64,000 nt of DNA from Cranoglanis bouderius (GCA_023630585.1 CM042565.1:7934513-7998512), one strand, 5' to 3'; shown: positions 35,002 through 48,091, counted from the first letter of the stretch. Notes: generated by a model from the letters alone, not told the origin. Made by a program: numbers and translations.

Positions 35002-35523
35002 TTTGTGAGTGCAAAAGTTTTAGGCACATGCAAAGAAATGCTGTAGAGCAAAGATGCCTTCAAAATAATGAAATTAAATGTTTCTACAGTACATTAAAAA
35101 AAAATACCGTAAAGAGCAGTAAACAATATTAAATGAAACAAAATCAATATTAAAAAAGTAAAAATAAAAATAAAAATAGTAGTCTCCGGTACAATTAGTG
35201 CAGTTTTATAAGGAAATGAGCTGGTAAGTTTTATTGAGCATCTTGCAGAACCAGACACAGTTCATCTGGAGACTTTGACTTTCTCACTTGCTTCTTATTT
35301 TTGCAGCAAAACCCAGCAGTCTTCATTGTGTTTTTTGTTTGAAAAGTGGTCTCCTACGTAATACGCTGCTTTCTTTAATGACATACAAACATGTTTCTGT
35401 AACATTTAATTTTGTGCTAGAAAACTAATGTTTGGGAATCGAAAATGCTTTTTGTACTGACTTGATCATGTAGAAGTCATAAAATAAAAAAATTAGGTTG
35501 CCTAAAACTTTTGCACAGTACTG
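35002..35523. mobile_element. Tc1/mariner-type MITE family M2, copy 1
   Basis: The ends are gtgcaaaagttttaggcac and gcctaaaacttttgcacagt, which are inverse. The right half (cttctggag-like start, gcaaaacccagcag, ttttgtgctagaaaactaat, atgtagaagtcataaaat) recurs at 53329-53648. Confidence 0.8.
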
Positions 35524-35586
35524 TGTATACTTAAGCCTTTGTACACCTAAATGGATATGTATTGTAAGGGATAAAAGATGGCAGGG

Positions 35587-35613
35587 AAAATAATAATAAT
35601 AATAATAATAATA
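35587..35613 (+). repeat. AAT microsatellite
   Basis: A short (AAT)n run. Confidence 0.9.
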
Positions 35614-35699
35614 TGTTAATAATCAGCTCTTGTGTGGTTTGATACAGCCTGATGTGAAGTGGATGACTCTTACCATACAGAAAGCAGCTTGTCATGCTA

Positions 35700-35990
35700 C
35701 CGAGAAACCAATATTAATTACAATATTAATTATTGTAAGTTTTTGTTTGTTGAATAACCACATCTTTTTTAATCCACTTATTATTAACCTTAGATTATGC
35801 GGAGCATCTGCTGTACAAATCCCTGTGAATGAGTTGTTACTATAGAAACATTAATGCAAAATAACGAGCACATTAATATAATCCTGTGTTTTTCCTTGTT
35901 GCCAGCACTACTATCAGAATTGCTGTTATAGAAAAAGAATCAGCGCCTTCTGACCAATCAGACTTCAACAGTACCGTGATATGAATTCAT
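35700..35990 (+). repeat. Dispersed repeat family R1, copy 3
   Basis: It shares gagttgttactatagaaac, cacattaatataatcctg and gctgttatagaaaaagaatc followed by ttctgaccaatcagac with the other copies. Its left boundary is unclear. Confidence 0.5.
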
Positions 35991-36315
35991 TCAACAAGAC
36001 AATTCTGTGCACTAGGGTGTTTGTTATCTGAATAATAAGAACGAATACAGACACCTGAAATGGTGAGTAGTACCTCCTACTGTGACTTTTCAGTTGTTTT
36101 ATTGTTAGAAAGTCAGGGGAAGGAACGTGGTTATTGGGCTCACACTATTTTGGAGCACAGAAAAAAAAGAAAGAAAAAAAAAAGTGGTGAATTCCATCAG
36201 CTCATTCAAACTTGGCCGGTAATGCTTTCTATGAAGCCCATATTCATAAATCATTATAACTGTGCTTATAATTCCTTTTCATTTTTATAAACTGTAATAT
36301 TGGCTCATAAATCTC

Positions 36316-37642
36316 CAGGGGTGGAAAATACTTAAGAATTATTTCAGGCTATTTATACTTTACTTGAGTGTTATTGATATTCAATAATTTTACAGATTAC
36401 ACTTGCAAGAAAAAAACAAACAAACAAATAAACTTCAGAGTACTCTTTCTCATTACAAATCTTGAAGGTCTCTTCATCGCTCATCTAGCAAATGAATATA
36501 TGCTATATGTCAATTAAATTCAGTTTTTTTTGTATAGCTCTTTTAACAGTGGACATCGTCACAAAGCAGCTTTACAGAAATATTTAAATGGGCTCCTGCA
36601 CATTTTATTTCCATTTCAATTGAATTGAAAGAATCCAATTAAGTTCATCAGTGTAGAACAAAACTATCAAAGTTCATGCCAATTTGTCATGTCGTGACCT
36701 TCTCATGCTTCACAATGTATACAATATACAACTATCCACGTACATTTGAACATCTGACCTTACCTTAGTACAATGTTTCAATATACTGGAGTAAGCAGAG
36801 ATCCCTAGGTCGTGAATCTGTATATTGTGCACATAAGCTGGGGCACTGGTACAGTAAGTACCCTACTATACATTGGGACACTGATAACTCAATTTCCGGG
36901 GATACGACTATGTACCCGTGTTGTAAAACGTCACCACTGGCATTTATCAACGACAGGCAAGACCGATATCTTTCTGACATTATATGTCATATAAATTTGT
37001 TTGCTTAATCACATGTGTTTCTGTCATGGTACTTCAAGCAGGATTGTAAGCTAGCTAGTGGATTTAAAAAAAAAAAAAAACATTAAATGCAAACAAAGTC
37101 ATTAGACTCAAACAAACTGTATATAAAACATCAAATAAAGTTACAAATCGCTTGTGGACATAATCATTTGCGAACTACAGCAACAATAACAAACTCCTTC
37201 ATTTGTAAATGAAGTTGGCTGCGAGTTCGTCTGCCATTTTTTTTCGAGCTGAGAGGCTTCAGAAAACATGATGTCATTTCCAGTAAGGGAACATAGTGAG
37301 CATTGATGCTCCCTGGTTTTTGCGGTGCATTGTGGGATTTTTAGGGAGGGAATGTTCCAGTGCACTGGAAGGATTTGGTGATTGAGACAGCCCTTAAAAT
37401 GGCCGAATCCCTGATCAGTGCCCTGACTACTGAGCTAGGGAGCTGATTGAGATGCACCCTTAATTTCATCCGTTTAAACCCTTTTCCTTTTTACTTTTTG
37501 ATGCTGCAGTACGTTTATAAATAGCCGCATATTTGCTTTCACTTCAGCACTTTCTTTGGCCCTATAGTTCCACTTTTAATGAGTAAGATTTATATAATAT
37601 GCTTTCACTTAAACATAATGTCTCAGTACTTTTCCACCCCTG
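36316..37642. mobile_element. hAT-type element, 1.3 kb, non-autonomous
   Basis: The left end is caggggtggaaaatactt and the right end is agtacttttccacccctg, its inverse. Flanks TAAATCTC (36308-36315) and GAAATCTC (37643-37650) match at seven of eight bases. No transposase frame is present. Inside, 36519-36600 (gtatagctcttttaacag, cacaaagcagctttacaga) is a separate dispersed fish repeat. Confidence 0.75.
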
Positions 37643-37812
37643 GAAATCTCTAATAATGTACTCCAAGTAATAATGTACACAAGTGTCACCATTCATTATA
37701 ATGCCATATTGTGTACTGCACAAAGTTAATAACATAAGTTAATAATGACCCGTGTGACCCATAATTATAAAACAACTTTAATATTTATTTTATTATTTAA
37801 CAATAATAATAA

Positions 37813-37922
<110 letters not shown>

Positions 37923-38186
37923 CATCGTCATCATTGAGTGCATCAACTGAGGTGAATATTTTAAATCCTTCCTCATTATAAGTAAATTGTAAGACACCAT
38001 TTTAGTGTTTAGTTATATTAGATTAATTTAGTATTTAGGTATTTTAGATTAATTACAAAAAATTACAAGGACACATATATCTAGAACCTACTAAACCATG
38101 GAGGGACATGAACTATATGTATGTGGTTCAGAGTTTAGAAAGTAAGTTTAGAAACACCTCTTATACAGTACATGTAGTGAGAAGTA

Positions 38187-38255
38187 AGGCAGTGGGTAGC
38201 TCAGTGGTTGACATTGGACTACTGATTGGAAGGTCACGAGTTCAAGCTATCTGGT
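38187..38255 (+). mobile_element. SINE family B head fragment
   Basis: The sequence cagtgggtagctcagtggtt followed by gacattggactactgattgg matches the head at 21348. It is truncated after the B-box-like gtcacgagttcaag. Confidence 0.7.
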
Positions 38256-38419
38256 AAAAACTACATGAGTAATTACTTTACAACTGACTTTTTAAAAAAA
38301 AAACAAACATGTCTACTAATCTTTTTTCATGTAAATGAATCCAAAATGTTCTACATCTGAGCATTTTTTAACAATTATTTGAACTAACCAAATGATCTAT
38401 TCTGAAGTTAACACCACCC

Positions 38420-40340
38420 CTATTAGGTTAGGTTAGGTTAGGTTCAAGTTTATTGTCATTGTCAGAGTAAAAGTACAGAGACAATGAAATGCAGTTAGCA
38501 TCCAACCAGTTGTGCAAATAGTAATAAGTTAAATTAAATAAATAAGGTAATGGTGCGATAAGTTAAGATAACAATGTACAGGTAAAGGTAAACAAAATGA
38601 TGCATAGCAGTGATGCAAATGGCAATTAGGTTAAATGCAATAAATAGGAAGTGCAAATAACAGTCTGGTATAAATAAATGATGTATGACAGAATTGCAGT
38701 AATGAGCAAGTAATTGCAGTAATGTATGATGATGTATGTATGATGTATGATGTATGATGCAATGTATGATAATGTACGATGTGTGTAGTGTATGTTTAAT
38801 GCAATGTTTAGTTGTTAGTGGAGGCTGGTAGTTAATGCTTAGAAGCTGAGTTCAGCATTAGTACTGCTGAAGGGAAAAAACTGTTCATGATTCAACGCAT
38901 ACTTCTGTAGTGTTTCCCTGATGGGAGATGAACAAACAGTCTATGATGGGGATGGGAGGTGTCCTTAATAATACCTCTCGCTCTACGCAAGCAACGATTT
39001 TTAAAAATGTCTGTAATGTTGGGCAGCTGTGTTCCAATGATGTGTTGGGCAGTTTTCACTATCCGTTGTAGTGCCTTATGGTCATTTAATGTGCAGTTGT
39101 TGTACCATACTGTGATGCAGTTTGTAAGGATGCTTTCAATGGTACAACAGTAGAAGTTCGCCGTGATCTGAGGAGTAAGTTGAGCAAGTTGAGGTTCCAG
39201 GAAAGGTCAGCAGAGATATGAACACCCAGAAACTTGAAGCTAGAGATTCGCTCTACCACAGTCCCATTAATGAAGATAGGGGTGTGTTTGTGGCTCCTCA
39301 AGGATTTCCGGTAGTCCTCAATCCTCAGTTTCTGGGTGTTGAGCTCAAGGTTGTTATTGCCAAACCATGTTACCAGATGCTGAATCTCTTCCCTGTAAGC
39401 TGTCTCGTTGTCATCTCTGAGCAGTCCAACCAATGTGGTGTCACCTGTGAACTTTATTGTAAAGTTGGAGCTGTGCATGGATATGCAGTCGGAGATGAAG
39501 AGGGAGTAGAGGAGCAGACTCAGCACGCGGCCTTGTGGTATTCCAGTGTTTAGGATGATGGTGGTAGAGGAGTTGTTACCAAGTCTAACAGAGTGTGGTC
39601 TGTTGGTCAAAAAGTCCAGAGTCTAGTTGCAGAGAGTGGTACTGATGCCAAGACTTGAGAGTTTGGAGACCAGCTTAGATGAAATGACAGTATTAAACAC
39701 AGAACTAAAGTCAGTGAATAGCATCCTCACATAGAAGTTGCTATTTTCCAGATGAGTCAGTGCAGAGTGTAGGACTGAGGTAATGGCATTCTCTGTTGAC
39801 CTGTTGTGATGATAAGCATACTGATGGGGATCCAGTGACAGTTGTAGGCAGGATTTCAGATTAGTGAGGACCAACCTCTCAAAGCACTTGGCGATGATAG
39901 GGGTAAGAACGACTGGACAGAAGTCGTTGAGCACTGTTGCAGCACTGTGCTTTGGTACTGGCACAATAGTGGTGGTTTTGAAGGAGGTGGGGACAACTGC
40001 TTGAGTCAATGATAAGTTGAATATGTCTGTGAAAACCCCGGCTAGCTGTTCCGCACATGCACTGAGCACCCGGCCTGGGATGCCATCGGGGTCAGCAGCC
40101 TTGCGTACATCCACCCTGCTCAGAGTGGAGAACACATCTCTAGTGGAGAAAGAGAGCTGGGGGTCACCAACTGGAAGCTCAGCTTTGGCAGACGCTGTAG
40201 TGTTTTTCTGGTCAAAGCGAGCATAAAAAGTGTTGAGCTCCTCCAGGAAGGAGCGGTCACTGATTGAGGGAATGATGTTGGCTGGCTTGTAGTCTGTGAG
40301 AACCTGGATACGTTGCAACATGCGTTGAGGGTCAGTGGTG
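38420..40340 (-). mobile_element. Rex1/L2-like LINE, 3' part
   Basis: The minus strand encodes a long stretch of LINE reverse transcriptase (40321-39086), followed by about 650 bases of 3' sequence. It ends in tandem AACCT units (38423-38444 on the + strand reads ttaggttaggttaggtt). That sort of short tandem tail is typical for non-LTR elements of this kind. The 5' half of the element is missing. Confidence 0.8.
39086..40321 (-). pseudogene. LINE reverse transcriptase pseudogene
   Basis: The first frame (40321-39623) has DPDGIPGRVLSACAEQLAG, NLSLTQAVVPTSFKTTTIVP, PHQYAYHHNRSTENAI and VRMLFTDFSSVFNTV. A stop replaces the Trp that usually follows SLCN, and then the frame continues (39610-39086) with LNTGIPQGRVLSLLLYSLF, FTIKFTGDTTLVGL and FKFLGVHISADLSW. 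The catalytic F(A)DD box is FTGD here, so one of its two Asp is lost. The copy is dead. Confidence 0.85.
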
Positions 40341-41077
40341 TTAAAATTGTCCTCTATCTGTCCTCTATCTATTATTGATAGTATGAAAAAAAGGAAATGT
40401 TAGCTGGCTAGCTAACTTAGACAAATGCTGTTGGGGATTCAGTAGTTTACTACTGAAACCTATAGCTAGCTATATAGCTCATGTTTCTAGCTACATACTT
40501 ATAGCTAGCAAAGATGCCCCCTACACATTATCCTGAGCATTACTTATAGACTTTAGCGGCATTTAGATACATTTAACACAGCGGGTATTCGCATAAAACA
40601 GAGCATCAAAGTAACATGTTACGTTTAATACAGCGATTTCATACTGTAAAACATCAAAAGATCTGGTTGGCTAGTGTAGCTCAGTCAGCTAGCTAATGGC
40701 TTACCTGTACATGTTTCTGCAGATTACATACATTGAGCTGTGAAATGTCAATATCTCCACAGGTTTTGGATTATTTTCAGATCAATATCACACGGTTTCT
40801 TTTGAATCATTTAGATACCTGATAAATCTGACTCCACAGTCTCAGACATTGCTGCTAAGCATTTGGCACCTGAAGTGTAGACCTTCGGCAAGAAACTGTT
40901 TTATTTTGATTGAAAAATTTGCACATACCATCTTTTAAATGACTTACAGTCTTCTGGGGTTTAATTAATTATTATTTTTCACTCTGCAATAGTGATCAAA
41001 AATAAATGTAGCAAAGTTGAGTATGTTATAAAAAAAACAAAAAAAAACAAAAAACTCAGGTAAAAGTTGTAGTACAA
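40341..41077. other. Intergenic, nothing recognised
   Basis: AT-rich with several GCTAGCTA-type palindromes and an A-rich run at 41031-41055. No gene seen. Confidence 0.5.
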
Positions 41078-41816
41078 CACTGTTAACCCTAATGTTGTCT
41101 TTACTTAAACAATCAAGTAACTGTGACTAAACAATACTTAAACTTTTGCATTTTGGTTAGTAAGTTAGTTGCAAGTTAGTTTAACTTATTTACCTACAAA
41201 ATACATACACTTAAGATTTCAAGTGTTATAAACTCAGAATCATAATTTATTAAAATAGCTCACGCTGGTAATTCTTTGATGTGATTGGCCATGCAAGGAA
41301 TTCCGCCTGGCAACAAGTGAACTAACGCACTGATTGGTAGATAATTACAAAAGGCGGTCCTCTTCATCTCGTCTGTTACTGGTACCGGTTTAGTGAAGTT
41401 CAAGAGCTCATCATGAGTAGGAGAAATGACTAATCATGTAGAGGATGTTTTGTAAATAAAGTTACTTTGTTAAAAAGTGTTAATTTCCCCTATGTATGGA
41501 GACTTTTGGAACACCCTCTATTTAAGTACACTTGAAATTAACTTAATTATATAAGCACACAGGATTCCTGGTGGACTAGTGGCTAGCATGAGGCACTCTC
41601 AATACCACAACCTGAGTTTGATTCCCATTCAAAAAAAGCTATAAGGTACACTGTATGAACGTTAAGTGAACTTAATTATTTAAGTACAGTCTACATGAGC
41701 ACCAAGTTAAGCAAACTTAATTATACAAGTTTTGGGAGACCCCATTACTCAATTAAATTGAGTGAACGAGTTTGCTCAATCAATTGAGTACGGTCAACTT
41801 GTTAGGGTTTTCAGTG
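41078..41816. mobile_element. Possible CACTG-ended non-autonomous DNA transposon
   Basis: The left end cactgttaaccctaatgttg and the right end, inverse cactgaaaaccctaacaagt, form an imperfect TIR. CACTG-type ends suggest EnSpm/CACTA, but I see no 3-bp target duplication. A tRNA-like SINE head (ggtggactagtggctagc, 41571-41635) lies inside it. Confidence 0.4.
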
Positions 41817-42366
41817 AATGATATATAATTATACTTTACAAAAAAAAAAAAGTACCTTACAGTGAACCATGCACTGAAGTACTGTAACAAGAGTTTTCAA
41901 CAAACCTGATTCAACTCATCATCTAATAAATTAGATACTGCAGAAATGTCTGTGAAAGCAATACATTTCTGTCACTCTGTATACACAGTATGTGTGTTAT
42001 AAGTGTGTGTGGGCTCATGTGCAAGACAGCCCAAAAAACCTGCATGGTGTGTAAAAGGATATCCTGTGGGTGAACGGCTTGTTAACATGGTATAGTAGAA
42101 CTACATGTCTTTAGAGAGAAACACATGTAAATGCTAAGAGTGAGACCGAGAGAAAAAGAAAGGAAAAGAAACAGAGAGAAAGAGTTCATAGGAGCAGTGC
42201 TGGCCACCCACACACAAGCGGTAAAAGCAAATGGAGGAAAAGTGAAAGGGTGCTGCATGTTGTGAATTCTAAGCTGCTGACCTCTGTTGAAAATAACAGG
42301 AGGCACTCAGGAAGGTCAGGCAGAGACCATCGTTCTTTACACTGCTCAAACACTAGACCATCCATA
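41817..42366. other. Intergenic, nothing recognised
   Basis: No coding or repeat signal, apart from a short A run at 41840 and a GA-rich patch near 42115-42185. Confidence 0.5.
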
Positions 42367-42402
42367 CACACACACACACACACACACACCACACACACAC
42401 AC
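42367..42402 (+). repeat. CA microsatellite
   Basis: A (CA)n run with one CC interruption. Confidence 0.9.
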
Positions 42403-42654
42403 GGTATACTATCCTTGTGAGGACTTTCCATTCCACCTTCAACCTTTGTACACCAAAAAATTTAACAATAACCCTAATCTCAGTATCCAAACCAAAACTT
42501 AAAAAAAAAAAACAGTTTTCTTTTAGTTTTATAACATAAAACCTGCAGGATTTGTAACGAAACAGTTTTCATTGTGAGGACCAACCACATGTCCGCACAA
42601 AATCATAAATTTCAGATTTTTCAGCTGTACTCGGTTTATACAGCCAGAGTGGTG

Positions 42655-43040
42655 ATTATGCAGTCCGTACAGGATTTCACTGTTTTTTTTTGAGTGTTGC
42701 GGCCAAAAAAGCTTGATTTTGCTGCGGCTTTTTTCAAAATTTGAGATGCAACTTGCAGAGTTTTTTGTGCTTTTTTGTGGAAAACTACTTGAATTGGCGA
42801 AATCGCAATTGCAGGTCTTTCACAGTGAGGTTCGTTGGTGACCTTTAGTTGTACTCATGTTCGACGCATGTGAATCGAAGACGGGTTTGGTTGAATACAC
42901 GTTGTGATGTGTCTTGGCCCAAATCTGCTGAAGATCTGTTGTAATTCTGAAAAATTGCAAGCTCCTCTGAAAATTGCGGAGCTTGATTTTGCATTAATTT
43001 CTGCAATCGCAAAATCGCAAAATCCTGGAGGGACTGATTG
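42655..43040. mobile_element. MITE family M1, copy 2 (inverted)
   Basis: It starts gcagtccgtacaggattt and ends gcaaaatcctggagggact, the inverse of copy 1 at 27125. Shared interior phrases include gttgcggccaaaaaagc, cttggcccaaat and gtactcatgttcgacgc. Confidence 0.75.
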
Positions 43041-43379
43041 AGGAGCAGTACAGTACGTAACAGATTCTGGTGCTGTTGCACAGTGATGTAATAACTGCAA
43101 AGACATTATTAAATAAGAAATTACAGGTAAGAACCTGGTCAGAAGCCAACATAAACACAATCCTAGAACATTCATAACACACGCAAAACTGTCAGTGTTT
43201 TCAAAAACATATGTTTTTTTTTTCCTGTCCATGTCCTGTCCATGTCCATTTTAAAACTGTGAGTTTTAAAATTTCTCCACCTTTGAGGTCATTTTCAAAA
43301 AATTACCTCCAAACGGGATTGGAGTGGTAGTTGATTGGGGGTAGTTGGATGACAAGAATCAAACTAATATTTCAAAGCA

Positions 43380-43687
43380 ACATCCATCCTTCTTATCCTA
43401 CACAGGGTCACAGGGAGCCTGGAGCCTATCCCAGGGATTTCAGGGCACAAGGCGGGGGACACCATCGCACACAAATTCACACATCCATTCACACACTACA
43501 GACAATTTGGAAGTGCCAATCAGCCTACAACCCATGTCTTTTGACTGGGGGAGGAAACTGGAGTACCTGGAGGAAACCTCCGAAGCACGGGGAGAACATG
43601 CAAACTCCACGCACACAGGGCGGAGGTAGGATTCAAACCCCCAACCCCAGAGCTACACGGCAAATGTGCTAACCACTAAGCCACCGT
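43380..43687 (-). mobile_element. SINE family A, near full copy
   Basis: In reverse, the sequence begins with the tRNA-like head (cacggtggcttagtggttag) and continues to the ccatcc tail. On the + strand one sees cctggagcctatcccaggg, caatttggaagtgccaatca, ggaggaaactggagtacctg and gtgctaaccactaagccacc. Confidence 0.85.
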
Positions 43688-45139
43688 GAATATTTCTTCC
43701 TGCAATTTGTTTTGTTCATAAGGATATTAGGATATTATATGTTTTGCTAACACTGAGATAAATACTTAGCTAACTTGCAGTGCTACCTGTTATGGTAACA
43801 TTCACACCATACACTGATGTTTGCATTGGATAAGATTTCATTTGAACTAATCCAAATTCACACTTCACTCCATCAAATCGCACTGCCCGTGTTCGAAAGC
43901 TAGCTCCCTAGTTAGGTTGTGACATACTGTGACATTCCATGCAAGTGTAAATGTACATTTACTGTACATTTAGCTTGTACACTGTACACTGTCTCAAATG
44001 ATTTCATTTGAATCTCTTAATGATTGGTAATGTTGGAGAGACTCAGTTTTACTAGCTAATGAACACATTTTGCTTGTTTTATATTTTTCTACTTCCTCTA
44101 AGGTTGTGCCACATGACACTTTGGGGTTGTCTCCAGGGCAACATTATACCAGCAAGTGAGCATAGAGGAGAATAAGAAACCTTTTTTATACAGTGTTAAT
44201 GCAGATACAGAAGAACTGAGGCATAATTACAAAACAGAAACATTTGGTCATTTGGTGTAATAGATTTCAGTGCATGTCTATGGAGGTTAAGCTTGACTCA
44301 CGCATGAAACAAAGAGAGGTGACATGCAGGCTAGAGTGTGACACACCCTTAACATGCCACTGACACAACCAGTGTGGACTGAAATGCAAGTTAAAAGGGA
44401 AGTGTAATTGCCGAGTGTGACACGTGTGATGTGTGTCAAAAACCACTTCACATACTGGCCTTTACACGTAGCATGGAATGCCTTTATTTGGCTTAACGAA
44501 AGTATTTGCATGTTAGCAGAGTCATTCTTTACATCTTCTGAAAGCGTCATTGTGGAATTTCTGAGAAGTATACCAGCCACAGTCCAGACATTCCACGATG
44601 ACACTTCCTAATCTAATATGATCCTTAAAGAATCCTCCAGCAGTTTTTAACCTGATCTCTTCATCCACCACATCTTTAATGTATGTGCAAGTACTACAGT
44701 CATGGATTTCACAATGCTTCTTTCTACTAAGGAAAGAAAACCTGTTTAAGCTGAACTCACTTATATAATCATCGTATAATAATTCAACACTCCGACTTTT
44801 TGGCTGGGAAAAGATTCCCAATTGTCATGGGAAAAGCGATCCCATAACTCACAGTGACTCACACAAGGGAATGTGTTCATGATGTACTCAATGTTGTCAC
44901 ATCAAAAGTTCTATGTGTACTATGTACTAAGTTGTGCTTGATTGTTAATAGATTAGATGTACTTAATATGTAGGTTACATCTGAGCTAAAAAATCAGTAA
45001 GTTACCTAAAACCCTTAAATTTTGTGCCAAAAGTATTGAATGTAACTTTTCAAGAAACAAACAAAAATATACAATGAGAAAGAAGAAAAACACCCTGAAA
45101 CTGAGTGTCTTTAATCATGGTTTATAAATGCGTTGCCAG
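43688..45139. other. Intergenic, nothing recognised
   Basis: No gene or mobile element recognised in this 1.45 kb. Open frames on both strands near 44290-44820 have no known motif. Confidence 0.5.
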
Positions 45140-45365
45140 AGTTTCCGTTTACGCTTTCAAACTTTTTGTTTACACTCCGCAAGTTTGTATTCACCATTCT
45201 GGCACAAATCTCATGTGTGGGCGGGCTTCTCTTGCAAGTTGCTGTGAATTGACTGTTACATATTAGAAGGATCGCATTAATATAAACCTGTGATATGCAG
45301 GTACTGTCAGAGCTGCTGTTATAGAAAATGAATCAACATCTTCTCACCAATCTGAATGGAATGCA
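45140..45365 (+). repeat. Dispersed repeat family R1, copy 4
   Basis: Shared with the other copies: gcattaatataaacctgtga and gctgctgttatagaaaatgaatc, then ttctcaccaatctgaatgg. Confidence 0.5.
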
Positions 45366-45405
45366 TTAGCTAATGTTAGCTAATGCAGTAAATAACCTTA
45401 ATCTA

Positions 45406-46825
45406 CAACCCCAATTCTGAAAAAGTTGGGACAGTATGGAAAATGCTAATAAAAACAAAGAGGAGTGATTTGTAAATGTACTTTGTCTTGTATTTAAACA
45501 AAAAACATATAAAAACGAGGTATTTGATGTTTTACCTAATCCACTGCATAGTTTTTTGAAGATAAACGTTTATTTTGAAACTGATGCATGCAACACATTC
45601 CAAAAAAGTTGGGACAGGGGCAATTTAGGACTACTAGTGACGTGACAAGTTGATACAAGAAGGTGACGTGAAACAGGCGAGGCAATCGTCTAATCATAGT
45701 ATATAAGGAGCCTCCAAAAAAAGCCTAGTCCTTCAAGAGCAAGGATGGGTCGAGGCTCGCCAACCTGCCAACAGAATAATGCAACACTTTGAGAACAACA
45801 TTTCCCAAAGACAAATCGGTAGGATTTTGGGCATTTCACCTTCTACATTGCACAATATAATGAAAAGATTCAAGGAATCCATCGGGTCAAATCTAAAGGG
45901 CAAGGCCGAAAACCACTTCTGAATGTGCGTGATCTCCGATCCCTCAGATGTCACTGTCTTAAAAACCGTCACGAGTCTGTAATGGATATCCTAACATGGG
46001 CTCGGGAATACTTTGTAAACCTTTGTCAGTCAACACCATTCGCCGCTGCATCCACAGATGCAAGTTAAGGCTTTACTATGCAAAGCAGAAGCCATACGCC
46101 AACACTGTTCAGAAGCGCCGCCGACTTCTCTGGGCTCGGTCTCATCTGAGCTGGACAGTAGCACAGTGGAATCGTGTTTTGTGGTCCGACGAGTTGACAT
46201 TTCAAATTTGGAAAAACAGCCGTCGTGTTCTCCGGGCCAAAGAGAAAAGGACCATCCAAGCTGTTATCAGCGTCAGTCATGGTATGGAGGTGTGTCAGTG
46301 CCCATGGCATGGGTAACTTGCACATCTGTGAGGGCACCATTAATGCAGAAAGATATGTACACATTTTGGAGCAACATATGCTGCCATCCAGAGCAGGACA
46401 ATGCCAAACCGCATTCTGCCTGGATTACAAGCGCATGGTTGCGTAAGCAGAGAGTGTGGGTGCTAGCATGGCCCGCCTGCAGGCCTGACCTGTCTCCGAT
46501 TGAGAATGTGTGGCGCATTATGAAGCAGAAAATAAGGCAACGAAGGCCCCGTACACTTGCACAGCTGAAGAAATGAATAATGGATGAATGGGGGGAAATT
46601 CCACTTGCTAAACTTAACCAACTGGTGTCTTCAGTGCCCAAACGCTTAATAAGTGTTATTAAAAGAAAACGTGATGTTACACAGTGGTAAACAGTCGACT
46701 GTCCCAACTTTTTTGGAGTGTGTTGCAGTCATCAGATTTGAAATGTGTATATTTTCAAAAATAAATTTAATTCACAAAGTAAAACATCAAATAATGTGTT
46801 AATGTGTTTTCTTTGCATGCTTTTC
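45406..46825 (+). mobile_element. Tc1-like element, right end diverged
   Basis: The left end after a TA is caaccccaattctgaaaaag followed by ttgggacagtatgg. Near the right, ctgtcccaacttttttggag and an AT-rich tail are present, but the terminal inverse of the left end is missing. The transposase region lies at 45745-46690. Confidence 0.85.
45745..46690 (+). pseudogene. Tc1-like transposase pseudogene
   Basis: Frames read in order give KPYANTVQKRRRLLWARSHL, RVLWSDELTFQIW (first Asp), then after a frame change QDNAKPHSAW (second Asp) and RPDLSPIENVWRIMKQKIRQ (third acidic residue). Stops interrupt the N-terminal part before 45996. The three catalytic positions survive but the reading frame does not. 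Confidence 0.85.
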
Positions 46826-46985
46826 CTCAGTTTCCGCATTCTTTGATAGTTTTCAGAGTTAACCCTTCCTCCCCTCCATCCGTCCAGCCTTTCCTTATCT
46901 GATGACTGTTTGCTTCTCCTTGGTGCTGACTCAGATGCTTTAGGGAGGGGCCAAGAGGGTCACGGTGCAAGGTCACAACCTGTGG

Positions 46986-47043
<58 letters not shown>

Positions 47044-48091
47044 TGCCTTGGAGGCCAAAGTTCAGTTTGGGGTTGAACTCTCCTCTTATTTAGGTCCAAG
47101 TGGGTGGATTGTTGTGTATTGACGATATGGTGGTATTATTTCAGACACTGGTCTAAAAGAAAAGATTTGCCCGTGATAACAATGCTAAAAATGAAGGAAA
47201 GCCGATAGGGGCCAGTTAACATGAACTGCAGAGTAATCTTCGACACAAAGCGAAGGAATAATTGCTAACATGGCTTAAAATGGATGAAACTGGATCAGTT
47301 TGTGTTGTGGTAACCGATCCACTCGCATTTCCTTCATTGTGAGCCACATGAGCATTTTCGGGATAATTATTCCTTCAAACCATGTAGGGGATTACCCTGT
47401 GGCTAGACTCTGAAACCAGTTCAGGAAATGAGCATCATAAATGCCTTGCTCTTTGCTTTAATGGGAAATTCCAGGCTTTTAGTTCTGTTCTGCTGAGCTA
47501 ACACCATGTAGCTTCACTGTGAGCTGGTGGATGCTTAGACATACTTGAGTTGTTCAGAAATTCCTCACTGGTTCATGGGTAACTGGCTCTTGTCTTGAGT
47601 TGTAGCTGTCAACTCACAAATGCTTCTCTCTGGAAGCTCTCTAAAGTTACTCGGATATGTAAACTACTAGTCAAATATGCATATAGATGGTTTGTCTCCA
47701 TTTTTTTACTATTTTATACAATTTTAGAATAATAATGGAGACTTTATTTATGCCTTGACCAAGAAATGAAATGAAAACTATTTTAGATTTTAAATTCTTC
47801 CTAGTGTTCCTGATGAAGCTTCTCAAACATCGTCATGATAGAGGCTTTTCTGAAAGTTCACAAATACGCCGAGCACTCTTTAGTTGCTTCCCTTAAATCC
47901 TAAATGTACACTATTTTAGGGAAGAAATAATTTAATTTGAAGTAAAAACTACTTGTTAAAAATGCATTTGATTCCGAAATAAAGGTATACATGGGTATTA
48001 AACAAATTCCAGTCATAAGCCTTTATTTAAAAAATATCTTGAAAGCCATATTCAGATGGGATTAGTTTTACTGGGTGATGCTAGTGCTAAC
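46826..48091. other. Intergenic with GT/GA microsatellite
   Basis: A (TG)n-(GA)n run lies at 46986-47040. Nothing else is recognised. Confidence 0.6.

Noticed and set aside
36812..37365. Open frames inside the 36.3-37.6 kb element
   Set aside because: They are short, on opposite strands, without known motifs and within a mobile element.
38423..38444. Interstitial telomere sequence
   Set aside because: Vertebrate telomeres are TTAGGG, not TTAGG, and the repeat sits exactly at a LINE 3' end.
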